This document shows positions 1 to 7,035 of a stretch of DNA of 64,000 nucleotides, piece by piece. The position numbers and the translations under genes were made by a program. The notes below the pieces were generated by a model. It did not search any database. It saw nothing but the letters and a program-made list of their open reading frames with translations, and had not been told where the DNA came from. The DNA comes from Chachezhania sediminis. Lineage in GTDB: Bacteria > Pseudomonadota > Alphaproteobacteria > Rhodobacterales > Rhodobacteraceae. The DNA is taken from NCBI RefSeq assembly GCF_009765275.1, contig NZ_VOPH01000003.1, positions 558,001-622,000 on the forward strand, read 5' to 3'. How positions within the stretch are numbered: the first letter of the stretch is position 1; each line of letters starts with the position of its first letter.

Positions 1-1062
1 CTGGCAGGCGGCATCTTGCACCCAGAGGCCCGGCAGGCCGGAGAACCAGGTCGTGCGCTGCGCTTCCGGATCGAACAGATAGCCGCTTTCGCGACGATAC
101 TTCGAGATATAGCGCCCGTAGGGCACCAGCGCCCCCTGATCCTCGAACGCGTTGACGCTGGCATGCCCGGTCTCGCGGCCTTTGTGACCGTTGACGAAAA
201 TGTCGCGGCTCTTGTCGTACATCGGCTGCGTCGGGTGATAGCTGAACATCAGGCACAGCGTGTTCTCGTCGTCGATCGGCACCCAGGCATGGCCCGACAA
301 TTCGGGGTAGTTCGATTGCGGCGGCACCAGCGAATAGAACGGCATGATGAACTGGTTCACGCGCCAGTAGAGCGTTTCGTCGTCCAGCACCCGGCGCGAG
401 GCGATGGACATGCCGAAGTCCTGCCGCATGCATTCGAAGGTCGGGCGCAGATCGCGTTTGGCGACCCATTGGTTGATCGAGCCCCCCTCATCGATGCGGC
501 CGTGCAGGATCGGCGCATGCGCGCTGTCGATCTCGCCTTCCAGCGCCTGTAGCCAGTTGCATTCCTGCACCCGGAAGCTGACGACCACGTTTTCCTCGGG
601 GACCATGTTCCATTCGAGATTGGGCAGCGGCGGGCGGCTTTCCTCGGGCTCGGCGCCCATATAGGTCCAGACCACGCCACCGCGCTCGACGCAGGGATAG
701 GACTTGATGCGCACCCGCTCTTTCAGGCGCGAGCGGACGGGTTCGGCGGGCATGTCCGCGACTTTACCGTCAACGCCGAATTTCCAGCCGTGATAGACGC
801 AGCGCAGGCCGCAATCCTCGTTGCGGGCAAAGGCCATGGGTGCGCCGCGGTGCGGGCAGATATGGTCCACCAGACCCACATTGCCGGCGCTGTCGCGGAA
901 CGCCACCAGCGTCTCGCCCAGCAGCTTCACGGTCTGCGGCTGACCGTCCTTTTCCAGATCCTTGGACGCCATGAACGGCAGCCAGTAAAGCCGCATCATT
1001 CCGCCCATCGTGGTGCCCGGACCGACCCGGACGAGGGTTTCGTTGTCTTCGTGCGAAAGCAT
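1..1062 (-). CDS. Rieske [2Fe-2S] aromatic ring-hydroxylating oxygenase, large subunit (C-terminus outside window)
   Basis: This encodes a phthalate 4,5-dioxygenase-like terminal oxygenase, which would use electrons from a reductase to hydroxylate an aromatic acid in the cytoplasm. The 354 visible codons are open to the window edge, so the C-terminus is missing. A Rieske cluster is clear: CPHRG (C69, H71) and CVYHGW (C88, H91). A probable mononuclear-iron site lies in EIDSAHAPILHG. The sequence MAFARNEDCGLRCVYHGWKF is typical of the phthalate/vanillate-type family. The ATG at 1062 is preceded by GGAGG-like bases (CAGGAGG on the minus strand). It is the last visible gene of a minus-strand operon behind a DUF35/thiolase pair, so the substrate may be processed as a CoA ester. 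The true substrate cannot be read from sequence. Confidence 0.9.
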   Translation of the reverse strand, partial: MLSHEDNETLVRVGPGTTMGGMMRLYWLPFMASKDLEKDGQPQTVKLLGETLVAFRDSAGNVGLVDHICPHRGAPMAFARNEDCGLRCVYHGWKFGVDGKVADMPAEPVRSRLKERVRIKSYPCVERGGVVWTYMGAEPEESRPPLPNLEWNMVPEENVVVSFRVQECNWLQALEGEIDSAHAPILHGRIDEGGSINQWVAKRDLRPTFECMRQDFGMSIASRRVLDDETLYWRVNQFIMPFYSLVPPQSNYPELSGHAWVPIDDENTLCLMFSYHPTQPMYDKSRDIFVNGHKGRETGHASVNAFEDQGALVPYGRYISKYRRESGYLFDPEAQRTTWFSGLPGLWVQDAACQ

Positions 1063-1118
1063 GGGATTTCCTCCTGTGTCGTCGCGCCGCGCTCCGTTCC
1101 GGGCCGGCGCCTGTTCGG

Positions 1119-1442
1119 TTACTGTCCGGCCAGCTCCGCGCCCTCGCGGTCGAGCTGATCCTCGACCAACGCGCCCAGCCCCAGATGTCGTGCCCACCAG
1201 CCCTGATCGGTGGTATCGAGAGGCCGGCGCGGCACCGGCGGCGGATCGCCGGCGCGCAGGCGGCGCATGATTTCGGTGATGCGGGCGCGTTCGAGGTCCA
1301 GAAGCGCAATCTCGACATCCTCGTGCGTAGCTTCGACCGGCGGCAACTCGGGATAACGCAGGCGCCGGGTCCAGCGGCCATCACGCTCGACCGCCTGCGC
1401 CTCCAGCAGGTAGGGGATAGACAGGTACTCGCGAACTTTCAT
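1119..1442 (-). CDS. small HicB-like (RNase H-like fold) protein of the aromatic operon
   Basis: A 107-residue protein starting at ATG 1442 with a GAGGGA ribosome site a few bases upstream. Residues 1-75 resemble the HicB antitoxin fold: YLSIPYLLEAQAVERDGRW, then a PELPPVEATHEDVEIALLDL helix, then a DPPPVPRR tail. No HicA toxin and no DNA-binding domain lie beside it. It sits between the thiolase-like gene and the Rieske oxygenase, 18 and 56 bp away, so it is probably co-transcribed. A role as an accessory or assembly factor of the oxygenase, or as a stand-alone HicB-fold protein, is inference. The family resemblance was judged by eye. Confidence 0.7.
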   Translation of the reverse strand: MKVREYLSIPYLLEAQAVERDGRWTRRLRYPELPPVEATHEDVEIALLDLERARITEIMRRLRAGDPPPVPRRPLDTTDQGWWARHLGLGALVEDQLDREGAELAGQ

Positions 1443-1460
1443 GGCATTCCCTCAGTGATG

Positions 1461-2561
1461 TCAGACAGTTGCCGGCTCGAGCAGCACGAACGAAGAATCG
1501 TCGTAAGGCCCCACCTGAACCAGCGCGGGTCCAGTGGCCTGCTGGCGTGGGCCGGCGCGGCCACTGGCTTGCAGATAGGCCTCGCGCAGGTGGCCCATCC
1601 CGTGCAGGCGGCCCTCGCCCAGAGCGCCCCCGAAAGTGTTGAGCGGCAGGCGCGCACCCGGCTCGGCGTGACCGTCGCGCAGGAAAGCGGGGGCGCCGCC
1701 GGGGGGCGTGATGCCCAGCCCGTCCAGCCATTCCCAGACCATCGACGAGAAGCCGTCATAAAGCTGCGCGGTCTTCAGATCCGCCACGCTGCGCCCGCTC
1801 ATCGACCACAGCGCCTCGGGTCGCGCAAAGCCGCTGAAGCCGGTGACGCGCGCGGGATGCCCCCCCTGCGGCAGGTCCTCTTCCCGGCACATCACGAAAG
1901 CCTGTGCGCCGCAGACCGGCAGGTCGCAATCGAACAGGCCATGCGGCTCGGCGATCATCCGGCCTCGGTCGTAGTCTGCGAAGCTCAACGGCTTGTCGCG
2001 CCAGATTGCCTCTGGGTTCAGCGCGGCATTGCGGCGCGACAGATCGACGATGGCAAAGAGATCATCACGGGTGGCCCCATGCTGGGCCATATAGGCCCAA
2101 GCGCGGGCCGCAAAGCGGGCCCCGGCGGTGGTGTAGCCATAGGGCTTGGTGAATTGATCGGCGCCGAACACACGCTCGCTTGCGGCGGTCGCGTAATCCA
2201 GCCCCGGCGCCACATACAGAGCCCGCAGCCCCAGCACGAAGCGGCAGGTCCCGGCCCGCAACGCATGCGCGGCCGTGGCCACCATGTCCGTCGGGTAGCG
2301 CCGGAACAGGTCTGCCCCCCAGCCCAGCCGCAACCCCATCAGTGAGGACACCGTCTTCAGCGAAATCTCGTCGCCGCCCTCGGCATGGGGCGATCCCGCG
2401 TTGGTCGCGAAAGGTGCGCCGACATAGCCGTCGATATCGTCGCGCGTGACGCCCGCATCGGCCAGCGCGGCCAGCGCCGCGTCCAGCGCGAAGGCGGCGA
2501 TGCCGCGCTCGCTGCGTTTCTCGATCCCGGATGAACCGAATCCTGCGATGACAATACTCAT
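1461..2561 (-). CDS. thiolase-fold protein (lipid-transfer/SCP-x-like), likely without the thiolase nucleophile Cys
   Basis: A 366-residue thiolase-superfamily protein. The N-terminus IVIAGFGSSGIEKRS and the motifs YTTAGARFAARAWAYM, RMIAEPHGLFDCDLPV and PLNTFGGALGEGRLHGMGH are those of thiolase-like/nonspecific lipid-transfer proteins. Where thiolases carry the nucleophile Cys (around residue 85-95), this protein has WGADLFRRYPTDMVATAAHA, with no Cys. Such degenerate thiolases are known as aldolases (Ltp2 type) that work with a DUF35 partner in side-chain degradation of CoA esters. Its ATG overlaps the DUF35 stop by 4 bp (ATGA), which fits a two-protein complex. The reaction is therefore likely C-C cleavage or acyl transfer on a CoA ester, in the cytoplasm. 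Confidence 0.85.
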   Translation of the reverse strand: MSIVIAGFGSSGIEKRSERGIAAFALDAALAALADAGVTRDDIDGYVGAPFATNAGSPHAEGGDEISLKTVSSLMGLRLGWGADLFRRYPTDMVATAAHALRAGTCRFVLGLRALYVAPGLDYATAASERVFGADQFTKPYGYTTAGARFAARAWAYMAQHGATRDDLFAIVDLSRRNAALNPEAIWRDKPLSFADYDRGRMIAEPHGLFDCDLPVCGAQAFVMCREEDLPQGGHPARVTGFSGFARPEALWSMSGRSVADLKTAQLYDGFSSMVWEWLDGLGITPPGGAPAFLRDGHAEPGARLPLNTFGGALGEGRLHGMGHLREAYLQASGRAGPRQQATGPALVQVGPYDDSSFVLLEPATV

Positions 2562-2980
2562 CCCTGGTCCTCCGGCGGAAGCACCATGGCGAAACGATGC
2601 GAGCCCTCGACCGGACCGAAGCCCAGTCTCAGCGCCGCACCCGGCAAGGCCGTTTCGGTGATGCCGGTTTCGTCCAGAGCGATCAGCACGATCCTCGGGT
2701 CCTCGTGCAACGCCGCCTCGACGATCACCAGCGGACCGTCGCGCCCCGGCAGCGGCTGCAGATGCACAACGCAGCGCCCCTTAAGCTGCGCGCGGCCTGA
2801 CAGGGTTTCGACCTTGAACACATCGCCCAGGCAGTTGACGCAGCGCGGCGCAAGCGGGGCCGCCAGCCGTCCGCAATCCGCACACCGACGAAGGCACAGC
2901 ACGCCTTCGGCCGCACCGTCCCAAAAGGGCCGGGTTTCGGCGGTTGCAACGGGCTGCGGCCGCTGGGAAGTATCGGACAT
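2558..2980 (-). CDS. DUF35-type Zn-ribbon/OB-fold protein, partner of the thiolase-like enzyme
   Basis: A 140-residue protein with an N-terminal rubredoxin-like zinc ribbon (C33-x2-C36 and C47-x2-C50) followed by an OB-fold domain (LSGRAQLKGRCVVHLQ to GFGPVEGSHRFAMVL). DUF35 proteins bind acyl-CoA chains and partner with thiolase-fold enzymes. The adjacent, overlapping thiolase-like gene supports that role. I chose ATG 2980 (MSDTSQ) because family members begin shortly before the PFWDGAAEG motif. An in-frame ATG at 2992 is also possible, and neither has a strong ribosome site. The gene heads the operon, with two palindromes directly upstream. Confidence 0.88.
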   Translation of the reverse strand: MSDTSQRPQPVATAETRPFWDGAAEGVLCLRRCADCGRLAAPLAPRCVNCLGDVFKVETLSGRAQLKGRCVVHLQPLPGRDGPLVIVEAALHEDPRIVLIALDETGITETALPGAALRLGFGPVEGSHRFAMVLPPEDQG

Positions 2981-2990
2981 AGACTGTTTC

Positions 2991-3022
2991 ATTGAATCAA
3001 TGTATATAATGGACTGACCATT
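2991..3022 (-). promoter_or_regulatory. two adjacent palindromic operator candidates upstream of the catabolic operon
   Basis: ATTGAATCAAT (2991-3001) is a perfect palindrome. AATGG-TCAGT-CCATT (3008-3022, minus strand) is an inverted repeat whose core TGGTCAGTCCA resembles GntR/FadR-family operators (TGGTNNGACCA). Both lie within 45 bp of the DUF35 start, and an AT-rich TATATA stretch lies between them. No GntR regulator gene is in the window, so the regulator is unknown. Confidence 0.4.
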
Positions 3023-3083
3023 AGAGCAATCCCGGAAGATGAATTCCGGAGACGCCGCCAAACGGGATCAAAGTCGTTTAATT

Positions 3084-3318
3084 CTATGGGCTTGGCCACT
3101 CGCCGCGGTGTGCTTGGACGACATGGGCGCGCACGTCGTCAGAATCTGCCGGAAGACCCCCGACGCGCCCGGATACTGGCTGGACCGCAACCGAGAGCAT
3201 CACTCGCTCGACCCGAAAGCCGAGGCCGGGCGTCGGGTCGCGCTGGCCCTGATCGCCGATGCAGATGTTTTGATTGAAGGGTTCCGCCCCAGCAAGATGG
3301 AAGCCCTTCCGAACGCAT
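3084..3318 (+). pseudogene. CaiB/BaiF family III CoA-transferase (racemase-like) N-terminal remnant
   Basis: The fragment reads LDDMGAHVVRI, then a charged stretch, then LDPKAEAGRRVALALIADAD and VLIEGFRPSKMEAL. This matches the first third of alpha-methylacyl-CoA racemase/formyl-CoA transferase-type proteins (DLGADVVKVE ... LDLKS ... ADVLVEGFRPGVMERLG). The N-terminal strand is already degraded, and the frame runs directly into IS110 sequence at about 3318, so the gene was cut there. It is non-functional. Confidence 0.7.
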
Positions 3319-3520
3319 CAATGCCTGGTCAGGCAGCGCCCACAACTCATCACCGCTCTCCGGCGGCATCTGGCGGAGTTCGGGCTGGTGGCACAGAAAG
3401 GGCCGTCGAGCACTGAAAGTGCTCAAGACCGCGCTGGCCGACGAAACCAGCGCCCTGCCAGACGCTATCCGAAAGATGGGGACGATCTACCTCCAGCAGA
3501 TTGCACGGCTGGCCACTGCA
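3318..3520 (+). mobile_element. IS110-family transposase remnant (frameshifted)
   Basis: LVRQRPQLITALRRHLAEFG followed, one frame over, by LKTALADETSALPDAIRKMG is characteristic of the region before the C-terminal Transposase_20 domain of IS110/IS116/IS902 transposases. Only about 65 codons remain, with a frameshift near 3415. There is no start codon, no catalytic DEDD domain and no element end. It abuts a CoA-transferase fragment on its left and an IS30 fragment on its right. Confidence 0.7.
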
Positions 3521-3524
3521 AAAC

Positions 3525-3717
3525 GTTTAGCGGTTACGCCGTAGTCGTCGTTCAAGCACGGCAACTCTTCGTCGACGTAGGAATTGCGCTTGATCTCGCG
3601 GTAGATCGTCGAGCGGTGCTCGCCGATTTCCGCAGCGATCTTGCTGACCCGCACTTTCGCGACCAGCATATCCTCGATCCGGCGCCGTTCACGCAAATCC
3701 AGCTCTGTGTGGGTCAT
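3525..3717 (-). mobile_element. IS30-family transposase N-terminal remnant
   Basis: From ATG 3717 the minus strand encodes MTHTELDLRERRRIEDML, then IAAEIGEHRSTIYREIKRN and VDEELPCLNDDYGVTA. This is the N-terminal helix-turn-helix of IS30-family transposases. The frame stays open for about 64 codons and is then lost near 3525. The DDE catalytic domain is absent, so the element is dead. The left inverted repeat would be expected around 3760-3790 but cannot be assigned by eye. Confidence 0.75.
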
Positions 3718-3941
3718 AGTCCGTTCTCCTTGCTGTCCAGCAAGATAGCGGATCTGTCGCAACCTAGTTTAGAATGCGCCCCGGTCACAGGCGAAAAGCC
3801 AATATTGATGATTATGGTAATGTGGCTAACTTGAGGCCCATAGGCTGGCCTTGTGTCACCATGGGGAAAGGCACGCCATTCCGCCTGGTCAGAAACACGA
3901 TCAGCCCGCGCCGACGTACGACCGGGGGCGCAAATCCCCCA

Positions 3942-4035
3942 ATGACCGTTTCTTTGAACCCAAGGCTCTGGGATACGGCGGGCGACGGGAGGCTTGTGGT
4001 ATGGCGCTGCACCGGGTGCGGACGACTGGCAAATC
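3942..4035 (+). pseudogene. DUF35 Zn-ribbon/OB-fold protein N-terminal remnant
   Basis: The fragment begins at ATG 3942 (MTVSLNPRLWDTAGDGRLVV) and continues WRCTGCGRLANP. It matches the start of DUF35 proteins (PFWDAAAEGRL, then the first CxxC of the zinc ribbon). After about 31 codons it runs into CoA-transferase-like sequence in another frame. It parallels the intact DUF35 gene at 2558-2980 but differs in sequence, so it derives from a second such gene. Confidence 0.5.
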
Positions 4036-4275
4036 CGTGTGCTGGAGCCTTCCGCACTTTCGGGCGCCATCGCGGGCCGGGTCCTTGCGGATCTCGGTGC
4101 CGAGGTGATCAAGATCGAACCGGAAGAGGCGAACCCTTCCGGCGCGCGGTGCCGCTGGTGCTGACCGGGACAAGCGCGGAAAGCAGGGCGTGGCTGGCTT
4201 TCAGCCACTGGGAGAAAAGCGTGACGCTGGATACGGAAGGCGACCTTGCCACCTTCACCGCGCTCTGCCGGACGA
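4020..4275 (+). pseudogene. second CaiB/BaiF CoA-transferase remnant
   Basis: In one frame it reads WQIRVLEPSALSGAIAGRVL then ADLGAEVIKIEPEEANP, the classic N-terminus of family III CoA-transferases. After a frameshift near 4140 it resumes as FSHWEKSVTLDTEGDLATFT, matching the later N-R-x-K-x-S-V-x-L-D segment. Everything downstream is gone. This is a different gene from the fragment at 3084-3318, because both cover the same part of the family. Confidence 0.65.
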
Positions 4276-4390
4276 CGTCAGGAACCTTGTTCGTCCTCTG
4301 GAACTCGGGCTCGTGGGACAGCAGGTCGTTGACCATCCGCTTCGTCGTTTCGATCAGGGCGGATATATCTTCGGGCAGGTCGAAATCCAA
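4265..4390 (-). pseudogene. acyl-CoA dehydrogenase N-terminal remnant
   Basis: From ATG 4390 it reads MDFDLPEDISALIETTKRMV then NDLLSHEPEFQRTNKVPDVV, which is the N-terminal helical start of an acyl-CoA dehydrogenase. After about 42 codons the homology stops where the opposite-strand CoA-transferase fragment begins. The head-to-head junction of two truncated genes points to deletion or rearrangement. Confidence 0.55.
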
Positions 4391-4656
4391 GGCGGCCTCC
4401 GTTCACTCGGTAGCACGGATCGCAGCGATCAACCGAATTGAAGAAGGTTCAACCTCCAGGAACCAATATCAAATTCGTCTTGAAACAAAGGCGCGGGACA
4501 CCCTTTTGCCACCGACTGTCGGTCACCCGGACGGCCAGAGCGATCCGGGCGGCCGACAAGGCGGTTGACTTGCCGCGGACCTCCAATAGCATTCGTGTGC
4601 AAACGACGTCGGGACGATAGCCCGACCGGGACTCATGCCGGAAAGGACCGCCCGCA
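4391..4656. other. non-coding or unrecognised decayed sequence
   Basis: No recognisable gene was found. Short open stretches exist on both strands, for example a minus-strand frame reading STALSAARIALAVRV, but none has a start, a ribosome site or a convincing family match. Composition is less GC-biased than in the flanking genes, which fits decayed DNA. The right end provides the leader of the DUF1185 gene. Confidence 0.5.
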
Positions 4657-5241
4657 ATGCCTGCGCAGATCCGCAAGATTGCCGTCAATGTCGAAGAAAC
4701 CCACCGCGAAGCCGGCCAGACCATCGCCCCCGCCACCCGCAAGGCGGTTGCCGTCGCGGTGATCGCGAACCCCTTTGCCGGGGCCTATGTAGAAGACCTG
4801 ACCGAGTTGACGGAGATCGGCGCCGAACTGGGCGCCCTGCTGGGCCGGCGCTGTGTCGAGGCGCTGGGGATCACGCCGGCCCAGGCTGAAAGCTATGGCA
4901 AGGCCGCGATGGTGGGCGAGAACGGCGAGCTGGAACATGCCGCGGCGATCCTGCACCCGAAGCTGGGCGCGCCGCTGCGGCAGGCGGTGGAAAAGGGCGC
5001 GGCGCTGGTGCCGTCGTCGAAGAAGATGGGCAGCCCCGGCCAGGTCCTGGACGTGCCGCTGGGCCATAAGGATGCCGCTTACGTTCGCAGCCATTTCGAC
5101 GCGATCGAGGTGCGACTGAACGATGCCCCCCGCGCGAACGAGATCCTGGTGGCCGTTGCTGTTACCGACAGCGGCCGCCCCCTGCCCCGGGTCGGCGGGC
5201 TGACCCATGACGAGGCCCTGGGCAAGGACGGCCTACGCTGA
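4657..5241 (+). CDS. DUF1185 (amino acid synthesis) family protein
   Basis: A 194-residue protein, full length for PF06684 (AA_synth/DUF1185). Visible hallmarks are VAVIANPFAGAYVEDLTEL near residue 35, GKAAMVGENGELEHAAAILH near 90, and the C-terminal VAVTDSGRPLPRVGGLTHDE. The biochemical role of the family is not established; members often sit in amidase or amino-acid gene clusters. ATG 4657 follows GGAAAGGA by a usable distance. It lies at the right edge of the graveyard and 80 bp before a MarR gene on the same strand. No export signal is seen. Confidence 0.85.
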   Translation: MPAQIRKIAVNVEETHREAGQTIAPATRKAVAVAVIANPFAGAYVEDLTELTEIGAELGALLGRRCVEALGITPAQAESYGKAAMVGENGELEHAAAILHPKLGAPLRQAVEKGAALVPSSKKMGSPGQVLDVPLGHKDAAYVRSHFDAIEVRLNDAPRANEILVAVAVTDSGRPLPRVGGLTHDEALGKDGLR

Positions 5242-5320
5242 CGCGGGCGCCTTTCATATCGTGGACCTGCGCTGGGAAGCCGGCCTTGTCTGCCCGCCGC
5301 CCGAAAGGTTAATTAATCGC

Positions 5321-5761
5321 ATGGACGATTTTCGTGACCCCGGGCAAGGCGACGTTGGATATGTACTCGACGAACAGGTCGGATATCTGTTGCGGCTGGC
5401 CTCGCAACGCCATGCTGTCATATTCCAAAGTCATATCCCGGACCTGACGCCGACGCAGTTTTCGACGCTGCTGCGGATTTCCGAACACGGACAGCTGTCG
5501 CAAAACCACCTGGGCCGGCTGGCGGCGATGGACGTGGCCACGATCAAGGGCGTCGTCGACCGACTGAAGGCCAAGGGGCTGGTCCGGTCGCTACCCGATC
5601 CGAACGACAAGCGCCGCGCCAGCATCACACTGACCGCGGAAGGCGAGGCGACCATAGACCGGTTGAAACGCGACGGCTCGGTGATCACCGCCGATACGCT
5701 TGCGCCCCTGAAACCGACCGAACAGAAAACCTTTCTGGCCCTGCTGAAGCGCCTGACATAG
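5321..5761 (+). CDS. MarR-family transcriptional regulator
   Basis: A 146-residue winged-helix regulator. The helix-turn-helix is LSQNHLGRLAAMDVATIKGV and the wing is LVRSLPDPNDKRRASITLT, both standard for MarR. The start at ATG 5321 is chosen because it gives normal family length; upstream in-frame codons overlap the DUF1185 gene and look non-coding. MarR proteins usually sense phenolic or oxidative ligands and repress neighbouring genes. The palindrome TTTGTATACAAA in front of the ferredoxin-NADP reductase gene downstream is a possible target, as inference only. Confidence 0.88.
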   Translation: MDDFRDPGQGDVGYVLDEQVGYLLRLASQRHAVIFQSHIPDLTPTQFSTLLRISEHGQLSQNHLGRLAAMDVATIKGVVDRLKAKGLVRSLPDPNDKRRASITLTAEGEATIDRLKRDGSVITADTLAPLKPTEQKTFLALLKRLT

Positions 5762-5903
5762 GCGATCCCCGGCCGGCCCCGGGGCCACGAATCCCCGCCT
5801 TTTGCGATCCGCTGCGGGACCGCGCATTTCATTCGTATACGCACAATTATTGACCGGTCCGCCCTGGCGTCGTCTACAGGCTGCCGTAGGGGAAGGCATG
5901 GCC

Positions 5904-5945
5904 TTGACAGGCTCGTTGTGCGCCAATATGTCGTTTGTATACAAA
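5904..5945 (+). promoter_or_regulatory. sigma70-like promoter overlapped by a 12-bp palindrome
   Basis: TTGACA (5904-5909), a 17-bp spacer and TATGTC (5927-5932) make a plausible promoter for the gene at 6000. The perfect palindrome TTTGTATACAAA (5934-5945) lies right after the -10 box, where a bound repressor would block transcription. A related GTATAC core (CGTATACG) occurs about 100 bp upstream, near 5835. MarR-type or redox regulators are candidates. Confidence 0.5.
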
Positions 5946-5999
5946 TGATAAATTGATACCCCCGGCCGGTCGGACCGCCGGCCCGGAAAGGACTGCCAG

Positions 6000-6815
6000 A
6001 TGTTGCCTGACCAGAAACTACAGGAATCGGCCGCCGCCTTTCCGATTCCGGCGGGCGTCTTCGCGGAAACCGTGACCTCGGTCGTGCACTACACCGACCG
6101 GCTGTTCCGCTTCCGGATCACGCGGCCGGCCTCGTTCCGGTTCCGGTCGGGCGAATTTGTGATGATCGGCCTGCCGAACGCGGAAAAGCCGGTCTTCCGG
6201 GCCTATTCCATCGCCTCGCCCAGCTGGGACGAGGAAATCGAGTTCTATTCGATCAAGGTCCCCGGCGGCCCGCTGACCGAACACCTGCAGAAGATCCGCG
6301 AAGGCGACACGGTGCTGATGCGGCGCAAGGCGACCGGTACGCTGGTCAACGATGCGCTGCTGCCGGGCAAGCGGCTTTGGATGTTTTCCACCGGCACCGG
6401 CATCGCGCCCTTTGCCAGCCTGATCCGCGACCCCGAAACCTATGAGAAGTTCGACGAGATCATCCTGACCCATACCTGCCGCGAACCGTCCGAACTGATC
6501 TATGGCAGCGAACTGGTGGCGGCTGTGCGCAAAGATCCGCTCTGTGCCGATTTCGCCGGGGGGCTGCGCCTCTATTCCACCACGACGCGCGAACCGTCGC
6601 CGCGGATGGGCCGGATCACCGACCTGATGAAGTCGGGCAAGCTGTTCCGTGACCTGAGCCTGCGGGGCATCTGTCCGGTAGCCGACCGGGGCATGATCTG
6701 CGGATCGATGGCGATGCTGCGCGACACCAAGGCCGCGCTGGAAGGCTTTGGCCTGACCGAAGGATCCAACAGCAACCCCGGCACCTTCGTCGTCGAACGC
6801 GCCTTCGTGGACTGA
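6000..6815 (+). CDS. fpr: ferredoxin--NADP+ reductase
   Basis: A 271-residue FAD enzyme that exchanges electrons between NADP(H) and ferredoxin or flavodoxin in the cytoplasm. FAD-binding RAYS is at 67-70, the NADP phosphate-binding STGTGIAPF segment at about 130-138, and CGSMAML near 236. The C-terminus ends VVERAFVD, the extension seen in bacterial plastidic-like FPRs of the Rhodobacter type. It is monocistronic, with its own promoter and palindrome upstream, suggesting redox- or ligand-responsive control. It could supply electrons to the Rieske oxygenases in this window, which is inference. Confidence 0.95.
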   Translation: MLPDQKLQESAAAFPIPAGVFAETVTSVVHYTDRLFRFRITRPASFRFRSGEFVMIGLPNAEKPVFRAYSIASPSWDEEIEFYSIKVPGGPLTEHLQKIREGDTVLMRRKATGTLVNDALLPGKRLWMFSTGTGIAPFASLIRDPETYEKFDEIILTHTCREPSELIYGSELVAAVRKDPLCADFAGGLRLYSTTTREPSPRMGRITDLMKSGKLFRDLSLRGICPVADRGMICGSMAMLRDTKAALEGFGLTEGSNSNPGTFVVERAFVD

Positions 6816-6934
6816 CCGGTCCCCGGTCCACGCCGCGCGGGGTTCACCCCGCCGCCCCTGCCCCTGCCGTCGCGACGGTCCGTCCCCGCATGACCTTGCG
6901 GCACGACGGGAACATAAGCGATTTTTTCGGGCTT

Positions 6935-6952
6935 TCGTCATATCCTTGTGAA
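6935..6952 (+). promoter_or_regulatory. weak Pho-box-like direct repeat upstream of phoX
   Basis: TCGTCAT-ATCC-TTGTGAA has the 11-bp spacing of PhoB boxes (CTGTCAT-N4-CTGTCAY), with about 9 of 14 half-site matches. It ends 84 bp before the phoX start. The match is weak and is kept only because phoX is a known PhoB target in other bacteria. Confidence 0.25.
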
Positions 6953-7035
6953 GGTTTGCCGGGATCTAGGCCGCCATGCGGCACCCCGTTCGGGGAGTCG
7001 GATTCTCAGCCTTTTACCGCCAGGGATTCAGATTC

